DNA of 64,000 bases from Sphingomonas glacialis (GTDB taxonomy: Bacteria; Pseudomonadota; Alphaproteobacteria; Sphingomonadales; Sphingomonadaceae). The stretch spans positions 22,304-86,303 of the forward strand of contig NZ_BNAQ01000007.1 of assembly GCF_014653575.1 (NCBI RefSeq), given 5' to 3'. Below are positions 56,604 to 64,000 of the stretch, one piece after another. Both the position numbers and the translations under genes were made by a program. Under the pieces are notes generated by a model. It was given only the letters and a program-made list of their open reading frames with translations. It was not told the DNA's origin and searched no databases. How positions within the stretch are numbered: the first letter of the stretch is position 1; every line of letters begins with the position of its first letter.

Positions 56604-58325
56604 GTGGATAGGCGTCCAAGCATGGGTCTGACTCAAATTCCGTGCAAATTTGACAAGATCGTCCGTCGGAGTGGCACTTCCTGCTGGTGGCTAAGGCAGG
56701 AGCGGGAAGCGATGGGTACACGGGGATGGGACGACAGCCTATCGCTGCCAGGGTTGATCGTAGATCACAGGGCGATCGTTGACGGCGTCGTGCGGATGTC
56801 CGGACGGATGGCTGCGTCGCACGCAACCTGTCCGGATTGCGGCACGACGTCGGCATCTTGCCACAGCCGGTACGATCGCAGACTTTCAGATTTGCCGGTC
56901 AGCGGGGCCAGGGTCGAGCTTCGGCTGTCGGTGCGGCGCTTCCGGTGCGTGCATGATCCTTGCCCGCGCATGACATTCAGCGAGCCGTTGGCGCCGACCT
57001 TCGGCCGGCGGTACGGCCGGCGGATCGGTCGCTGTGAGGCGCTGCTGCGGGCGGTAGCTGTCGCTCTTGGCGGCAGACCGGGTGCGCGGATGATGGCGCG
57101 ATTGGCGGTGCCGTGGTCGCGCGATACGATGCTGCGTGTCCTGCGCCGCGGCGATCCGATGGTAGAGCCGCCATCGCCCGCCCGGGTGATCGGCATCGAT
57201 GACTTCGCGTGGCGCCGCGGGCACAGCTACGGCAGCATTGTCGTCGATCTGGAACGCCGTCAGGTCATCGACCTCTTACCCGATCGCCAACGCGAGACGG
57301 TGGTCGCGTGGCTTCGGCAGAATCCGCAGGTGGAGATCATCTGCCGGGATCGCGGGCCGGGCTATGTCGCTGCGGCCAAGGAAGCGGCGCCCCAAGCCCG
57401 GCAAGTGGCCGATCGCTGGCACCTGTTCGAGAACGCGTCCGAGGCTTTTCTGGCCGCAGTCCGTTCCGAGATGCCCCGCCTGCGCCTGGCGCTTGCACCT
57501 TCGGAGCCGGTTGATCCCGCGACTCTGACCCGCGCCGAGCACCTCCAGTGGGTTGGTGCCCAACTGCGCGAGTCACTCAACCGGCAACTCCAGGATCTTG
57601 CTGGGCAAGGTGTGTCGATCAAAGCCATGGCGCGCACCACCGGCGTTTCACGCCAGACGATCCGCAAAATCCTGCGCGGACAGCGTCACGACACATTCCG
57701 CAATCGCCAGAGCTCGCTGGATGCCTGGTCGCTCACACTCGAGGCCGAGTGGAACGCCGGATGCCGGGTGGGTGCCGAGCTATGGCGCCGACTGAAAGCG
57801 TCGGGCTTTGCGGGGTCGTTGCGCGTGGTCAGCGAATGGACCACCCGCCGTCGTCGTGACGAGAAGCTCGGCCACGCTGTCGGCGCCTCACTGAGTGCGC
57901 GCACAATCGCTCGCAGCATGACAACCGAACGGGAGACGGGGTCGGCGCAGACGGCGATGGTCAACGCGGTGATCGAGCGGGCGGTGCCCGCGCTGGTCGC
58001 GGCCCGCGACGTCCTTGACCGCTTCCATGCGATGATGCGTTCCAAGGACGAAGCGCGCCTTGATCCGTGGATTACCATCGCCGCCGGCAGCAAGCTCGCT
58101 GCCTTTGCCGCTGGCGTCGAGGCCGACAAGGATGCCGTGGCCGCCGCTATCTCGAGCCCATGGTCCAGCGGACAGGTCGAAGGCAACGTCACTCACCTCA
58201 AATCGATCAAGCGCCAAATGTACGGCCGCGCCAAGCTCGATTTACTCAAGGCGAGGATGATGGCTCCGGCAAGACCGTTACTTGCACGGAATTTGAGTCA
58301 GACCCCTTTTTGCACGCCGATCCAC
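56604..58325 (+). mobile_element. ISL3-family element with 24-bp perfect inverted repeats and shared outer ends
   Basis: Perfect 24-bp inverted repeats begin GGGTCTGACTCAAATTCCGT at 56624 and end at 58305. Just outside, both sides carry related sequence: TGTGGATAGGCGTCCAAGCA on the left (56604) and, reverse-complemented, TGTGGATCGGCGTGCAAAAA on the right. So either the ends are about 45 bp and imperfect, or the element sits inside IS21-like ends. The left outer end also recurs at 63678. No 8-bp target duplication was found. Immediately to the right lies the mutated IS630 copy. Confidence 0.72.
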
Positions 58326-58355
58326 ACGAATCTAACACTTGGTGCCCGCGTCTGA
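56712..58355 (+). CDS. ISL3-family transposase
   Basis: The protein has 547 residues from ATG 56712. A zinc-finger start (CPDCGTTSASCHSRYDRRL), helix-turn-helix, then the ISL3 catalytic domain with VIGIDDFAWRRGHSYGSIVVD, DRWHLFENASEAF and a C-terminal WSSGQVEGNVTHLKSIKRQM, typical of the family. The frame runs through the right inverted repeat and stops outside it at 58355, so the last residues come from flanking DNA. Confidence 0.88.
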   Translation: MGTRGWDDSLSLPGLIVDHRAIVDGVVRMSGRMAASHATCPDCGTTSASCHSRYDRRLSDLPVSGARVELRLSVRRFRCVHDPCPRMTFSEPLAPTFGRRYGRRIGRCEALLRAVAVALGGRPGARMMARLAVPWSRDTMLRVLRRGDPMVEPPSPARVIGIDDFAWRRGHSYGSIVVDLERRQVIDLLPDRQRETVVAWLRQNPQVEIICRDRGPGYVAAAKEAAPQARQVADRWHLFENASEAFLAAVRSEMPRLRLALAPSEPVDPATLTRAEHLQWVGAQLRESLNRQLQDLAGQGVSIKAMARTTGVSRQTIRKILRGQRHDTFRNRQSSLDAWSLTLEAEWNAGCRVGAELWRRLKASGFAGSLRVVSEWTTRRRRDEKLGHAVGASLSARTIARSMTTERETGSAQTAMVNAVIERAVPALVAARDVLDRFHAMMRSKDEARLDPWITIAAGSKLAAFAAGVEADKDAVAAAISSPWSSGQVEGNVTHLKSIKRQMYGRAKLDLLKARMMAPARPLLARNLSQTPFCTPIHTNLTLGARV

Positions 58356-59418
58356 CGGCAGCGATGATTTTGTCGGGGTCAGCGGTCCAGACGAAGGACT
58401 TTGAGCTTTCGTTGTGCTCGACCAGGAAGCGGTTGATGGCGGCCTGAAGGTCGACGAGCGAATGAAACACGCCGCGTTTGAGTCGACGGTTGGTCAGCCT
58501 GGCGAAGAAGCCCTCGACGGCATTAAGCCAGGAACAGGACGTTGGCGTAAAGTGGAAGGTGAAGCGCGGGTGGCGCTCGAGCCACTCGCGAACCTAGGGG
58601 TGCTTGTGAGCGGCGTAATTGTCGAGGATCACATGGATCGCCTTGCCGGCGGGCACGCGCGTTTCGATCAGATTGAGAAAGCGGATGAATTCCTGGTGGC
58701 GGTGCCGCTGCATGTTGTGGCCGGTCACGGTCCCGTCGAGGATGTTGAGCGCGGCAAAGAGCGTAGTGGTGCCGTTGCGCTTGTAATCATGGGTCATGGT
58801 GCCGGCTCGCCCCTTTTTCAGCGGCAGGCCGGGCTGGGATCGGTCGAGAGCCTGGATCTGGCTCTTCTCGTCGAACGACAGGACGATCGCATGAGCGGGC
58901 GGCGCGACATAAAAGCCCACGACATCGCGAAGCTTGTCCATGAACTCGGGATCATTAGACAGCTTGAACTGCCGAACGCGGTGAGGCTAGAGGCCGTGGG
59001 CGCGCCAGATCCGGTGAACCGAACTGGCGCTGATGTCGGCTTCGCGGGCCATCAGCGAGGCTGTCCAATGGGTCGTCTCACCCGGCGGCGGCTCATGCGT
59101 CCGGCTCGCTACCCATGCGACAACCTCCGCGGTTAGGGGAGGGATGCGCGACGGACGGGTCTTGTCGCGGAGCTGCCCCTCCACCCCTTCCTGCATGAAC
59201 CGCTCCTGCCAGCGCCACACGCATGTCTTCGATGTGGCCGTCCGCCGCATGATCACGCTGGTGCCGATCCCCGCGGCGCTCAAAAGCACGATCTCGGCGC
59301 GCCAGACGTGCTTTTGGGGCGCGTTACGATTCTTGCAGATCCGCTCGAGACGCTCTCGGTCCGCCGACGCAAGGTCGATGACTATACCACTCCGCATCCC
59401 CGATGACTCGCACGCCAA
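58330..59418 (-). pseudogene. IS630 transposase with two nonsense codons
   Basis: Compared with the intact copy, CAG has become TAG after RIWRAHGL (near 58987), and AAG has become TAG in KHPKVREW (near 58594). The segments between keep the DDE motifs. The C-terminus runs into the ISL3 flank. Both changes are simple substitutions, so this copy is dead rather than mis-sequenced. Confidence 0.8.
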
Positions 59419-59467
59419 AACGTCGACGGGAATCCCTAATCGGACTCAAATGTCAGGCGAGAACCAC
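58330..59467 (-). mobile_element. Second IS630 copy, degenerate
   Basis: It is closely similar to 12338-13484 but inverted. Its outer end (at 59467, next to TA) is intact, while the other end loses the last eight or so bases at the ISL3 junction. The transposase is broken by nonsense changes. Confidence 0.78.
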
Positions 59468-59552
59468 TAGACTTCGTCTGCTTCCAGACTCGGGCGATAA
59501 ATTTCGCCTTGTTCAACACGCAAATGCTTTCGCTTCGCCGAGCATATGGATA

Positions 59553-59957
59553 TTACGCGAGCCGCTGGAGTAAGCGCGGCACGAGGGTCAGCAAGCTGAT
59601 TGCTGCGGCAGCTAATGAGGCAGCCAACACTCCACCTGCCGCCAAATCCTTTACGCGTCCGATTGATGGATCGAAGTCGGTGCAAATACGGTCGCAAAGC
59701 TCCTCAATGGCAGTGTTGATGGCTTCGGCTACCCAGACAAGTGCAATCGCGACCACGAGCCATCGCCAATCCTCTCGGGACACGTGTAGAGCCAGCCCAG
59801 CGATAATGACGATGCCCGACGCCGCCAAGTGCAACCATGCATTGTGCTCGTCGCGTGCCAACCATCGCAGGCCGCGAGCAGCATACACGAAACTTTTCAA
59901 ACGAGCTTGTGCACGAAAGCGGGGCTTGGTTGATGGAGGCCTTTGGCGATCTGACAT
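59553..59957 (-). CDS. dgkA: Diacylglycerol kinase-type membrane protein
   Basis: The protein has 134 residues from ATG 59957. Three helices (FVYAARGLRWLARDEHNAWL, VIIAGLALHVSREDWRWLVV, AASLAAAAISLLTL) surround the signature AINTAIEELCDRICTDFDPS and GRVKDLAAGGVL. The DgkA family phosphorylates diacylglycerol or undecaprenol in the inner membrane. Catalytic Glu/Asp are kept. Confidence 0.85.
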   Translation of the reverse strand: MSDRQRPPSTKPRFRAQARLKSFVYAARGLRWLARDEHNAWLHLAASGIVIIAGLALHVSREDWRWLVVAIALVWVAEAINTAIEELCDRICTDFDPSIGRVKDLAAGGVLAASLAAAAISLLTLVPRLLQRLA

Positions 59958-60294
59958 GAACCGTATGTTGCACCTACATGGAACGGCTGCAATCGGAAGC
60001 AGCGAGCCGTTCATTTCCAACCGTTACTGGGTCGCTTAACCTCATATCCATCGGACCGAAAGCAGTTCAGTTCATCGACATCGTGACGGTTTCGCCGTCG
60101 GTGTCGCCAAGCATCGTCACCGCGATCTTGATGATCCAAGAAGGTCAGGACGGCCTCGGCACCTTGCTGACGGTTTCCGGCTTGGTTGGTGCGTCAGCCA
60201 TTGGCAATCCCCGTTAACATAAACCCCTGCCAGACGAGCCGGTTCAAACGAACGCCGCCGCTCAAACGATCCTTGAGCGACGGAGGTCGGTAAT

Positions 60295-60891
60295 ATGATC
60301 AGCGATCTAGGCACTTATACCGCCTTTAGTGGCGAGGAGATTCGCGAGGAGCTGCTGCGCACGACCGACTTCGAAACATTCGAGCTCAACGCTCTGCGCG
60401 GACCCGCTGCGGTCAACAAGGGGCTGGCGCTGTTTCCGCGGCGAATTGACGGGCAATATGCAATGCTGGGGCGGCTGGATCATGAAAATATCTCGTTGCT
60501 GAAATCTAATGACCTCTACCATTGGGACTCGGGCACGAAGATTTTGTCGCCGCGTTGGGTTTGGGAGTTCGTCCAGCTCGGCAATTGCGGGTGCCCGATC
60601 GAGATCGACGAGGGCTGGCTGGTGCTGATCCACGGGGTTGGTCCGGTGCGCAATTATTGCATTGGCGCATGTCTGCTAGACAAGGCAGATCCGACCAAGG
60701 TGCTGGGACGCCTTTCGACGCCGCTGCTGCGCCCGGGCTTGGTTGAACGCGATGGCTACGTGCCCAACGTCATCTATAGCTGCGGTGCGCTACTAAGCGG
60801 TCGCACGCTGATCTTGCCTTATGGTATCGCCGACAGCTTTACGACGATGGCGACGGTGTCGGTTGATGCATTGCTAGCAGCGATGACGTGA
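60295..60891 (+). CDS. GH130-like glycosidase/phosphorylase, N-terminally truncated
   Basis: The protein has 198 residues and matches only the C-terminal half of the GH130 family: YTAFSGEEIREELLRTTDF, AVNKGLALFPRRIDGQYAML, GRLDHENI, NCGCPIEIDEGWLVLIHGVG and DGYVPNVIYSCGAL. Full-length relatives have roughly 450 or more residues. The start ATG 60295 (MISDLG) reads into the conserved part within six codons, so the front has been deleted and replaced. It lacks the N-terminal catalytic residues and is unlikely to work on mannosides alone. Confidence 0.7.
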   Translation: MISDLGTYTAFSGEEIREELLRTTDFETFELNALRGPAAVNKGLALFPRRIDGQYAMLGRLDHENISLLKSNDLYHWDSGTKILSPRWVWEFVQLGNCGCPIEIDEGWLVLIHGVGPVRNYCIGACLLDKADPTKVLGRLSTPLLRPGLVERDGYVPNVIYSCGALLSGRTLILPYGIADSFTTMATVSVDALLAAMT

Positions 60892-60905
60892 TCAGCCCAG
60901 CGTTG

Positions 60906-60924
60906 TAGGGGTTTTCCGATCCTT
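60906..60924 (+). promoter_or_regulatory. Weak FixJ-like box upstream of the second quinone reductase
   Basis: TAGGGGTTTTCCGATCCTT keeps the TTTCCGATCCT core but has lost most of the left half. It lies 66 bases before ATG 60991. Confidence 0.35.
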
Positions 60925-60990
60925 GATCGAAGGCTGCCGAGACAGGATCCTGACCCTGATGTCCCTCGGGCAGCTACAGGAGAGTCAATT

Positions 60991-61683
60991 ATGAGCGGCA
61001 CGAAGAAATCCAAGCACGTCGTCGTCCTGTGCCACCCTGAGCCGGACAGCTTCAATGCGGCGGTGGCGGCAAAATATTGCGCGGTGGTCCGCGAAAGCGG
61101 CCAGCAAGCGGTTCTGCGCGATCTCTATCGCATGAAGTTCGACCCGATCTTGCAGGGCAATGAGCGACCGGGTTCGGCGACCTTTCATCAGTCGCCGCAC
61201 GTCGCGCACGAGCTCGACATTATCGCAGACGCAGCATTTCTCGTCTTTGTCTATCCTATCTGGTTCGGAACGCCGCCCGCTATGCTCAAGGGCTATGTCG
61301 ACCGGGTATTGGGATCGGACTTTTCCTTTCGTGCCGTCAAGCGCCGGGACAACAAATCTCGCTTGGCCGGGACGCATCTCTTGAGTTTGACATCGTCGGG
61401 AACCTCGCAAATGTGGCTTGATGAGCAAGGGGCGTGGCAATCGCTAGTGACGGTTTTTGACCACTACCTCGAACGTGCCTTTTCGATGGCCTCGACGGAA
61501 CATGTTCACTTTTCCTCGATCGTCGATGATTTAAGCGAGCGCTTCTTTGGTCAGTATATGCAAGAGGTTCTAGAGGCTGCGCACAAGAGTTGCAGCATCG
61601 TCAGGGAAGACGTTTCCGCCGGCGAGTGCACCGCGTATGACCCCGCGCTCGATCGCCAGGTCGAGCCTTCCGAGGATTTCTGA
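60991..61683 (+). CDS. NAD(P)H dehydrogenase (quinone), second copy
   Basis: The protein has 230 residues and is a paralogue of 47178-47852: VVVLCHPEPDSFNAAVAAKY, LRDLYRMKFDPIL, VFVYPIWFGTPPAMLKGYVDRVLG and LTSSGTSQMWLDEQG. The flavodoxin-like fold uses FMN/FAD to reduce quinones by two electrons. An AGGAG site lies upstream. Confidence 0.84.
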   Translation: MSGTKKSKHVVVLCHPEPDSFNAAVAAKYCAVVRESGQQAVLRDLYRMKFDPILQGNERPGSATFHQSPHVAHELDIIADAAFLVFVYPIWFGTPPAMLKGYVDRVLGSDFSFRAVKRRDNKSRLAGTHLLSLTSSGTSQMWLDEQGAWQSLVTVFDHYLERAFSMASTEHVHFSSIVDDLSERFFGQYMQEVLEAAHKSCSIVREDVSAGECTAYDPALDRQVEPSEDF

Positions 61684-61699
61684 TTAGTTTCCGAGCCCG
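61681..61699 (+). promoter_or_regulatory. FixJ-like box upstream of the HWE kinase
   Basis: TGATTAGTTTCCGAGCCCG (16 of 19) starts with the TGA stop of the quinone reductase and lies 89 bases before ATG 61789. Confidence 0.42.
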
Positions 61700-61788
61700 C
61701 ATGTGGCCAAGCGATAACCGAAATCTCTCGTAGCAGATTTTCTGCTCAACCCCTGAAATTGGTGTAGGGTACTCGGGGGACAGGATAT

Positions 61789-62802
61789 ATGCAGGATAAT
61801 CACGACACTTCACCGATACAGGCCCGAATTCAGTCACGATTTCCGCTTGGTACAGACTTTCAGGCTATACTAGCCTTGATTGGCGATGCTGTGGTAAGTA
61901 CGGATCACAACGGCCATATTATACTGTTCAACTCCGCTGCCGAGGCGCTGTTCGGCTATTCATCGACAGAAATACTCGGACGTCCGATTGATGTCCTCAT
62001 TCCATCCCGGTTTCAGGATCAGCATCGAGCGGATCATGGCCAGTTCTGCGCAGCCGATATTGCGGTGCGCCGGGTGATGGGTGCCGGACGCGAAGTCCGG
62101 GGGAGGCGCAAGGACGGCACGGAATTGGCGGTCGAGATAAGCCTAAGCCGACAGCTTTTAGACGGGCACCACATCGGCACCGCCGTTATCCGGGATGTTA
62201 GTATTCGAATTGGCGAGGAAAAACAACGTGAGCTGGTCGCCAACGAGGTAGCGCATCGCCTGCGCAACACGATGGCAGTTATAAATTCAATCGTGGCACT
62301 GACAGCGAAGTCGTCCTTGTCGGCCGAAGAGTTGAAGAACGCTTTGCTAGGCCGCTTTGCTGCAATTTCTCGTACCAACGAGTCCCTCATCCGCCGCTCA
62401 TGGATAGAAGCGAATCTCCGCGAACTTCTCGAGTCTGAGCTCGCGCCGTATAGGAGTGATGACAGCAGATTAATTCTCGAAGGACCAGATATAGCGATCG
62501 ATCGAGAGATTGCTGTCGCCTTGGCATTAGTCTTTCATGAGCTTGCAACTAACGCTTCCAAATATGGTGCGCTGTCCACCCCGAACGGTCGGCTTGAGGT
62601 GCGTTGGCGGGCCACGACATCCGAAAAGCAGGTGCTTGAAGTGATGTGGCGCGAGACTGGCGGTCCGGCGGTTGTGCTACCGAAAAGACGAGGCTTTGGC
62701 AGCGAATTGATCTCCAAGGGCCTTCGTGGTCACGGCGGCAAGGCAGAAGTAGACTACCTCGTCGAAGGTGTAATTTGCAGCTTGAGTCTCCCGCTCGAAT
62801 GA
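61789..62802 (+). CDS. PAS-domain HWE-type sensor histidine kinase
   Basis: The protein has 337 residues. A PAS domain (AILALIGDAVVSTDHNGHII, GYSSTEILGRPIDVLIP) is followed by an HWE-family box (ELVANEVAHRLRNTMAVINS) and an ATPase domain with FHELATNASKYGAL (N-box), WRETGGP and GFGSELISKGL. HWE kinases occur in general stress and light signalling. The partner regulator is unknown; candidates are the single receivers in this window. Confidence 0.87.
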   Translation: MQDNHDTSPIQARIQSRFPLGTDFQAILALIGDAVVSTDHNGHIILFNSAAEALFGYSSTEILGRPIDVLIPSRFQDQHRADHGQFCAADIAVRRVMGAGREVRGRRKDGTELAVEISLSRQLLDGHHIGTAVIRDVSIRIGEEKQRELVANEVAHRLRNTMAVINSIVALTAKSSLSAEELKNALLGRFAAISRTNESLIRRSWIEANLRELLESELAPYRSDDSRLILEGPDIAIDREIAVALALVFHELATNASKYGALSTPNGRLEVRWRATTSEKQVLEVMWRETGGPAVVLPKRRGFGSELISKGLRGHGGKAEVDYLVEGVICSLSLPLE

Positions 62803-63049
62803 AAACAAACCTGTAAATCTCATGGTAGCCGCGCTCGGCCTAGCAAGGTTGTGCGACCTGCCAGTCGGAAATTATTGTAGCTTGTTGCTTGCTTACCTCT
62901 GCTACCTGTCGCATCTGCGCAGTTCCGAGCGACGTCGTCAGCGGCCAGCCGTGCCCTCCATGTGCCACATCTCGCGATTACAGGCGTCGGCTTGCAGCCC
63001 GGTTTCGCTTTCGATCACCATGTAGTCAACTAGACCGCGGCGCTCAGGC
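62803..63049. other. Gene-free stretch before IS66
   Basis: No supported gene here. At 62848-62868 the minus strand reads CAATAATTTCCGACTGG, reminiscent of the 19-bp box, but no gene lies on that side. Confidence 0.35.
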
Positions 63050-63677
63050 GTAAGCGCTGTTCCGTCTCCACCTTGCGGGCGCGCTCATCGGCTGCGACTC
63101 TTGCGGCATGGATATGGACGAGCCTGGAGCTATGTCGGGGTCAAGTGCTGGGGCTAGCTCGGAGCCGTTTCGGCGGTTTGAGGTATTCACCGGCGCGGGG
63201 CGCCGGCGGTCGTTTTCGACCGAGGAGAAGCTGGCGCTGGTGACGCGGATGGCGGGTTGCGACAACATCAGCGAGCTGGCCCGTCGGCATGACCTTCGGC
63301 CCTCGCAGTTGTTCACGTGGCGGCGCGAGCTGCGGTACGTCGCGGAGGGCGCACAGCGATCGGCACGTGCGTTGCCCGAACCGATGTTCGTCCCTGCCGT
63401 GATCGATCCCGTTCCCGAGCGTACCAAGCCTGGCCGGGCACGGCGGCGCCGCTACCCGTCAGCTGCGGTCGAGCTGGAAATCGACGGAGTATCGGTAAGG
63501 ATTGCGCGCGGTGCAGACGCGGGCGTGATCGCCGCGGTGATCGACGCCCTCAAGGCCTCACGGTGATCGGCCCCGGCACTGACGCCCGGGTGCTGGTGGC
63601 GACAAGGCCCGTGGACTTCCGCAAGGGCGCGGACTCGCTCGCCGCGATGGTGAAGGCCGAGTATGGCGCAGACCCGT
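63050..63677 (+). mobile_element. IS66-family element, truncated
   Basis: A left end starting GTAAGCG (63050) matches the IS66 terminus. It holds tnpA and the first 38 or so codons of tnpB. It is cut at 63678 by a small element with TG...CA ends, and the rest of IS66 is absent from the window. Confidence 0.72.
63108..63566 (+). CDS. tnpA: IS66 TnpA-like accessory protein
   Basis: The protein has 152 residues. A helix-turn-helix (RRSFSTEEKLALVTRMAGCD, ISELARRHDLRPSQLFTWRR) precedes a basic linker and the C-terminal VELEIDGVSVRIARGADAGV, typical of IS66 OrfA. It overlaps tnpB at GTGA. Confidence 0.85.
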   Translation: MDMDEPGAMSGSSAGASSEPFRRFEVFTGAGRRRSFSTEEKLALVTRMAGCDNISELARRHDLRPSQLFTWRRELRYVAEGAQRSARALPEPMFVPAVIDPVPERTKPGRARRRRYPSAAVELEIDGVSVRIARGADAGVIAAVIDALKASR

Positions 63678-63700
63678 TGTGGATAGGCGTCCAAGCATGA
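63563..63700 (+). pseudogene. tnpB: IS66 TnpB fragment
   Basis: The GTG start gives MIGPGTDARVLVATRPVDFR, then KGADSLAAMVKAEYGADPL, the conserved TnpB start. After that the frame enters the inserted end (WIGVQA-stop). Only the first third of TnpB remains. Confidence 0.78.
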
Positions 63701-63861
63701 CCCCCGCCAAAATCGAACTAGGTGATTGTAAAGCTAACAAAGCCGAGGTTGAAGAGGGTCCAAGTCGGCGCTGATCGGGACCCCTTAAAATGAACGATTC
63801 TACGGGTTTTCAGGTGGTTGCGCCGCAAACAGACTGGGTCCGATTTCGGCGCCTATTCACA
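63678..63861 (+). mobile_element. Miniature element with TG...CA inverted ends, IS21-like
   Basis: It starts TGTGGATAGGCGTCCAAGCA and ends, reverse-complemented, TGTGAATAGGCGCCGAAATC. It has 184 bases, no transposase, and interrupts IS66 tnpB. The left end recurs at 56604, and the right end at 1532. It is probably an internally deleted IS21-like element; a MITE is possible. The IS66 sequence does not resume on the right, so a deletion followed. Confidence 0.5.
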
Positions 63862-64000
63862 GAGCAGGATATGCTTGATCATTGCCTGTCCTTAGTTTCG
63901 GTGGCTGGTTGGAACTCGCCGAGAGAGGTGGCTCGGCAAATCTGGACAGGCTTCTAAGTGGAGTTTCTGCCTGAAGGCGGCCAGCATGGCTGCCGAACAG
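63862..64000. other. Window end, unassigned
   Basis: The final 139 bases contain a short open frame (MLDHCLSLVSVAGW) but no family was recognised, and it is not the missing part of IS66. Confidence 0.3.

Noticed and set aside
60022..60217. Short plus-strand frame before the GH130 gene
   Set aside because: No family pattern, no ribosome binding site and low-complexity Ser/Val composition.
62848..62868. Box-like CAATAATTTCCGACTGG on the minus strand
   Set aside because: The left half does not match and there is no gene downstream in that direction.
1..64000. FNR/FixK boxes (TTGAT-N4-ATCAA), CRISPR arrays and tRNA genes
   Set aside because: None was seen by eye on either strand; a computed scan was not possible.

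Overview
The window is GC-rich DNA from an alphaproteobacterium, most probably a sphingomonad (Sphingomonas or a close relative). This is inferred from a TorF-type porin, HWE and HisKA_2 sensor kinases, a three-part alphaproteobacterial PntAA-PntAB-PntB transhydrogenase and RcnB, PRC-barrel and BON stress proteins. It reads as an accessory or island-like stress and redox region rather than a housekeeping backbone. There are no rRNA, tRNA, ribosomal or replication genes. Insertion sequences of at least five families (IS3, IS630, IS5, ISL3, IS66), plus IS21-like end remnants, break it up.

Layout. 0-1.3 kb: the end of a transporter gene, a 17M-like stress protein and a Met-rich periplasmic peptide. 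1.7-5.8 kb (minus strand): a degenerate receiver, a FixJ-type regulator, a FixL-type kinase that keeps the haem-ligand histidine but has an in-frame TGA, and a second PAS kinase. 5.8-11.9 kb: an IS3 remnant, a decayed phosphoketolase and class I aldolase operon, a divergent acetate kinase, and a VIT1-type transporter. 12-20 kb: an IS630 copy, a CtpE-like P-type ATPase, remnants of a lipid-transport (MCE/Mla) operon, a stand-alone CheB domain, a Cys-rich small protein and an IS5 copy. 20.3-28.4 kb: a 1501-residue CheB-CheR-PAS-kinase-REC-REC-HTH protein, Dps, a receiver, a CDF transporter and a Zn alcohol dehydrogenase. 28.8-36.9 kb: CYTH-CHAD, an NmrA-like reductase, MgtA, another alcohol dehydrogenase and NAD(P)HX repair. 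37.2-46 kb: a redox operon (alcohol dehydrogenase, aldehyde dehydrogenase, PntAA, PntAB, PntB, porin, AdhP, Old Yellow Enzyme). 46-56 kb: PRC-barrel, quinone reductase, BON, RcnB, a CoA-transferase, KatG and oleate hydratase. 56.6-64 kb: ISL3 and a dead IS630 copy, DgkA, a truncated GH130, a second quinone reductase, an HWE kinase, and an IS66 interrupted by a small TG...CA element.

The most interesting signal is a 19-bp motif, TGAGTAGTTTCCGANCCTG. I see it eleven times with good agreement and three more times weakly. It always lies between genes, always points the same way relative to the downstream gene, and usually sits 57-110 bp before its start codon. It precedes phosphoketolase, acetate kinase, the Cys-rich peptide, dps, two alcohol dehydrogenase units (one heading the transhydrogenase operon), CYTH-CHAD, PRC, BON, RcnB and oleate hydratase. 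Three divergent gene pairs carry one copy per direction. Its core resembles the FixJ box as I remember it, and FixL/FixJ-type genes lie in the same window. My reading is an oxygen- or redox-responsive FixLJ-type regulon. It would combine substrate-level ATP formation (Xfp-Ack), NAD(P)H balancing (alcohol and aldehyde dehydrogenases, PntAB, quinone reductases, Nnr) and protection (Dps, BON, PRC, KatG).

A second theme is decay. Single-base frameshifts or nonsense codons interrupt fixL, the neighbouring kinase, xfp (twice), fba, ackA, the ABC ATPase, dps and the PRC gene. These could be real loss of function or indel errors in the assembly, and the sequence alone cannot decide.
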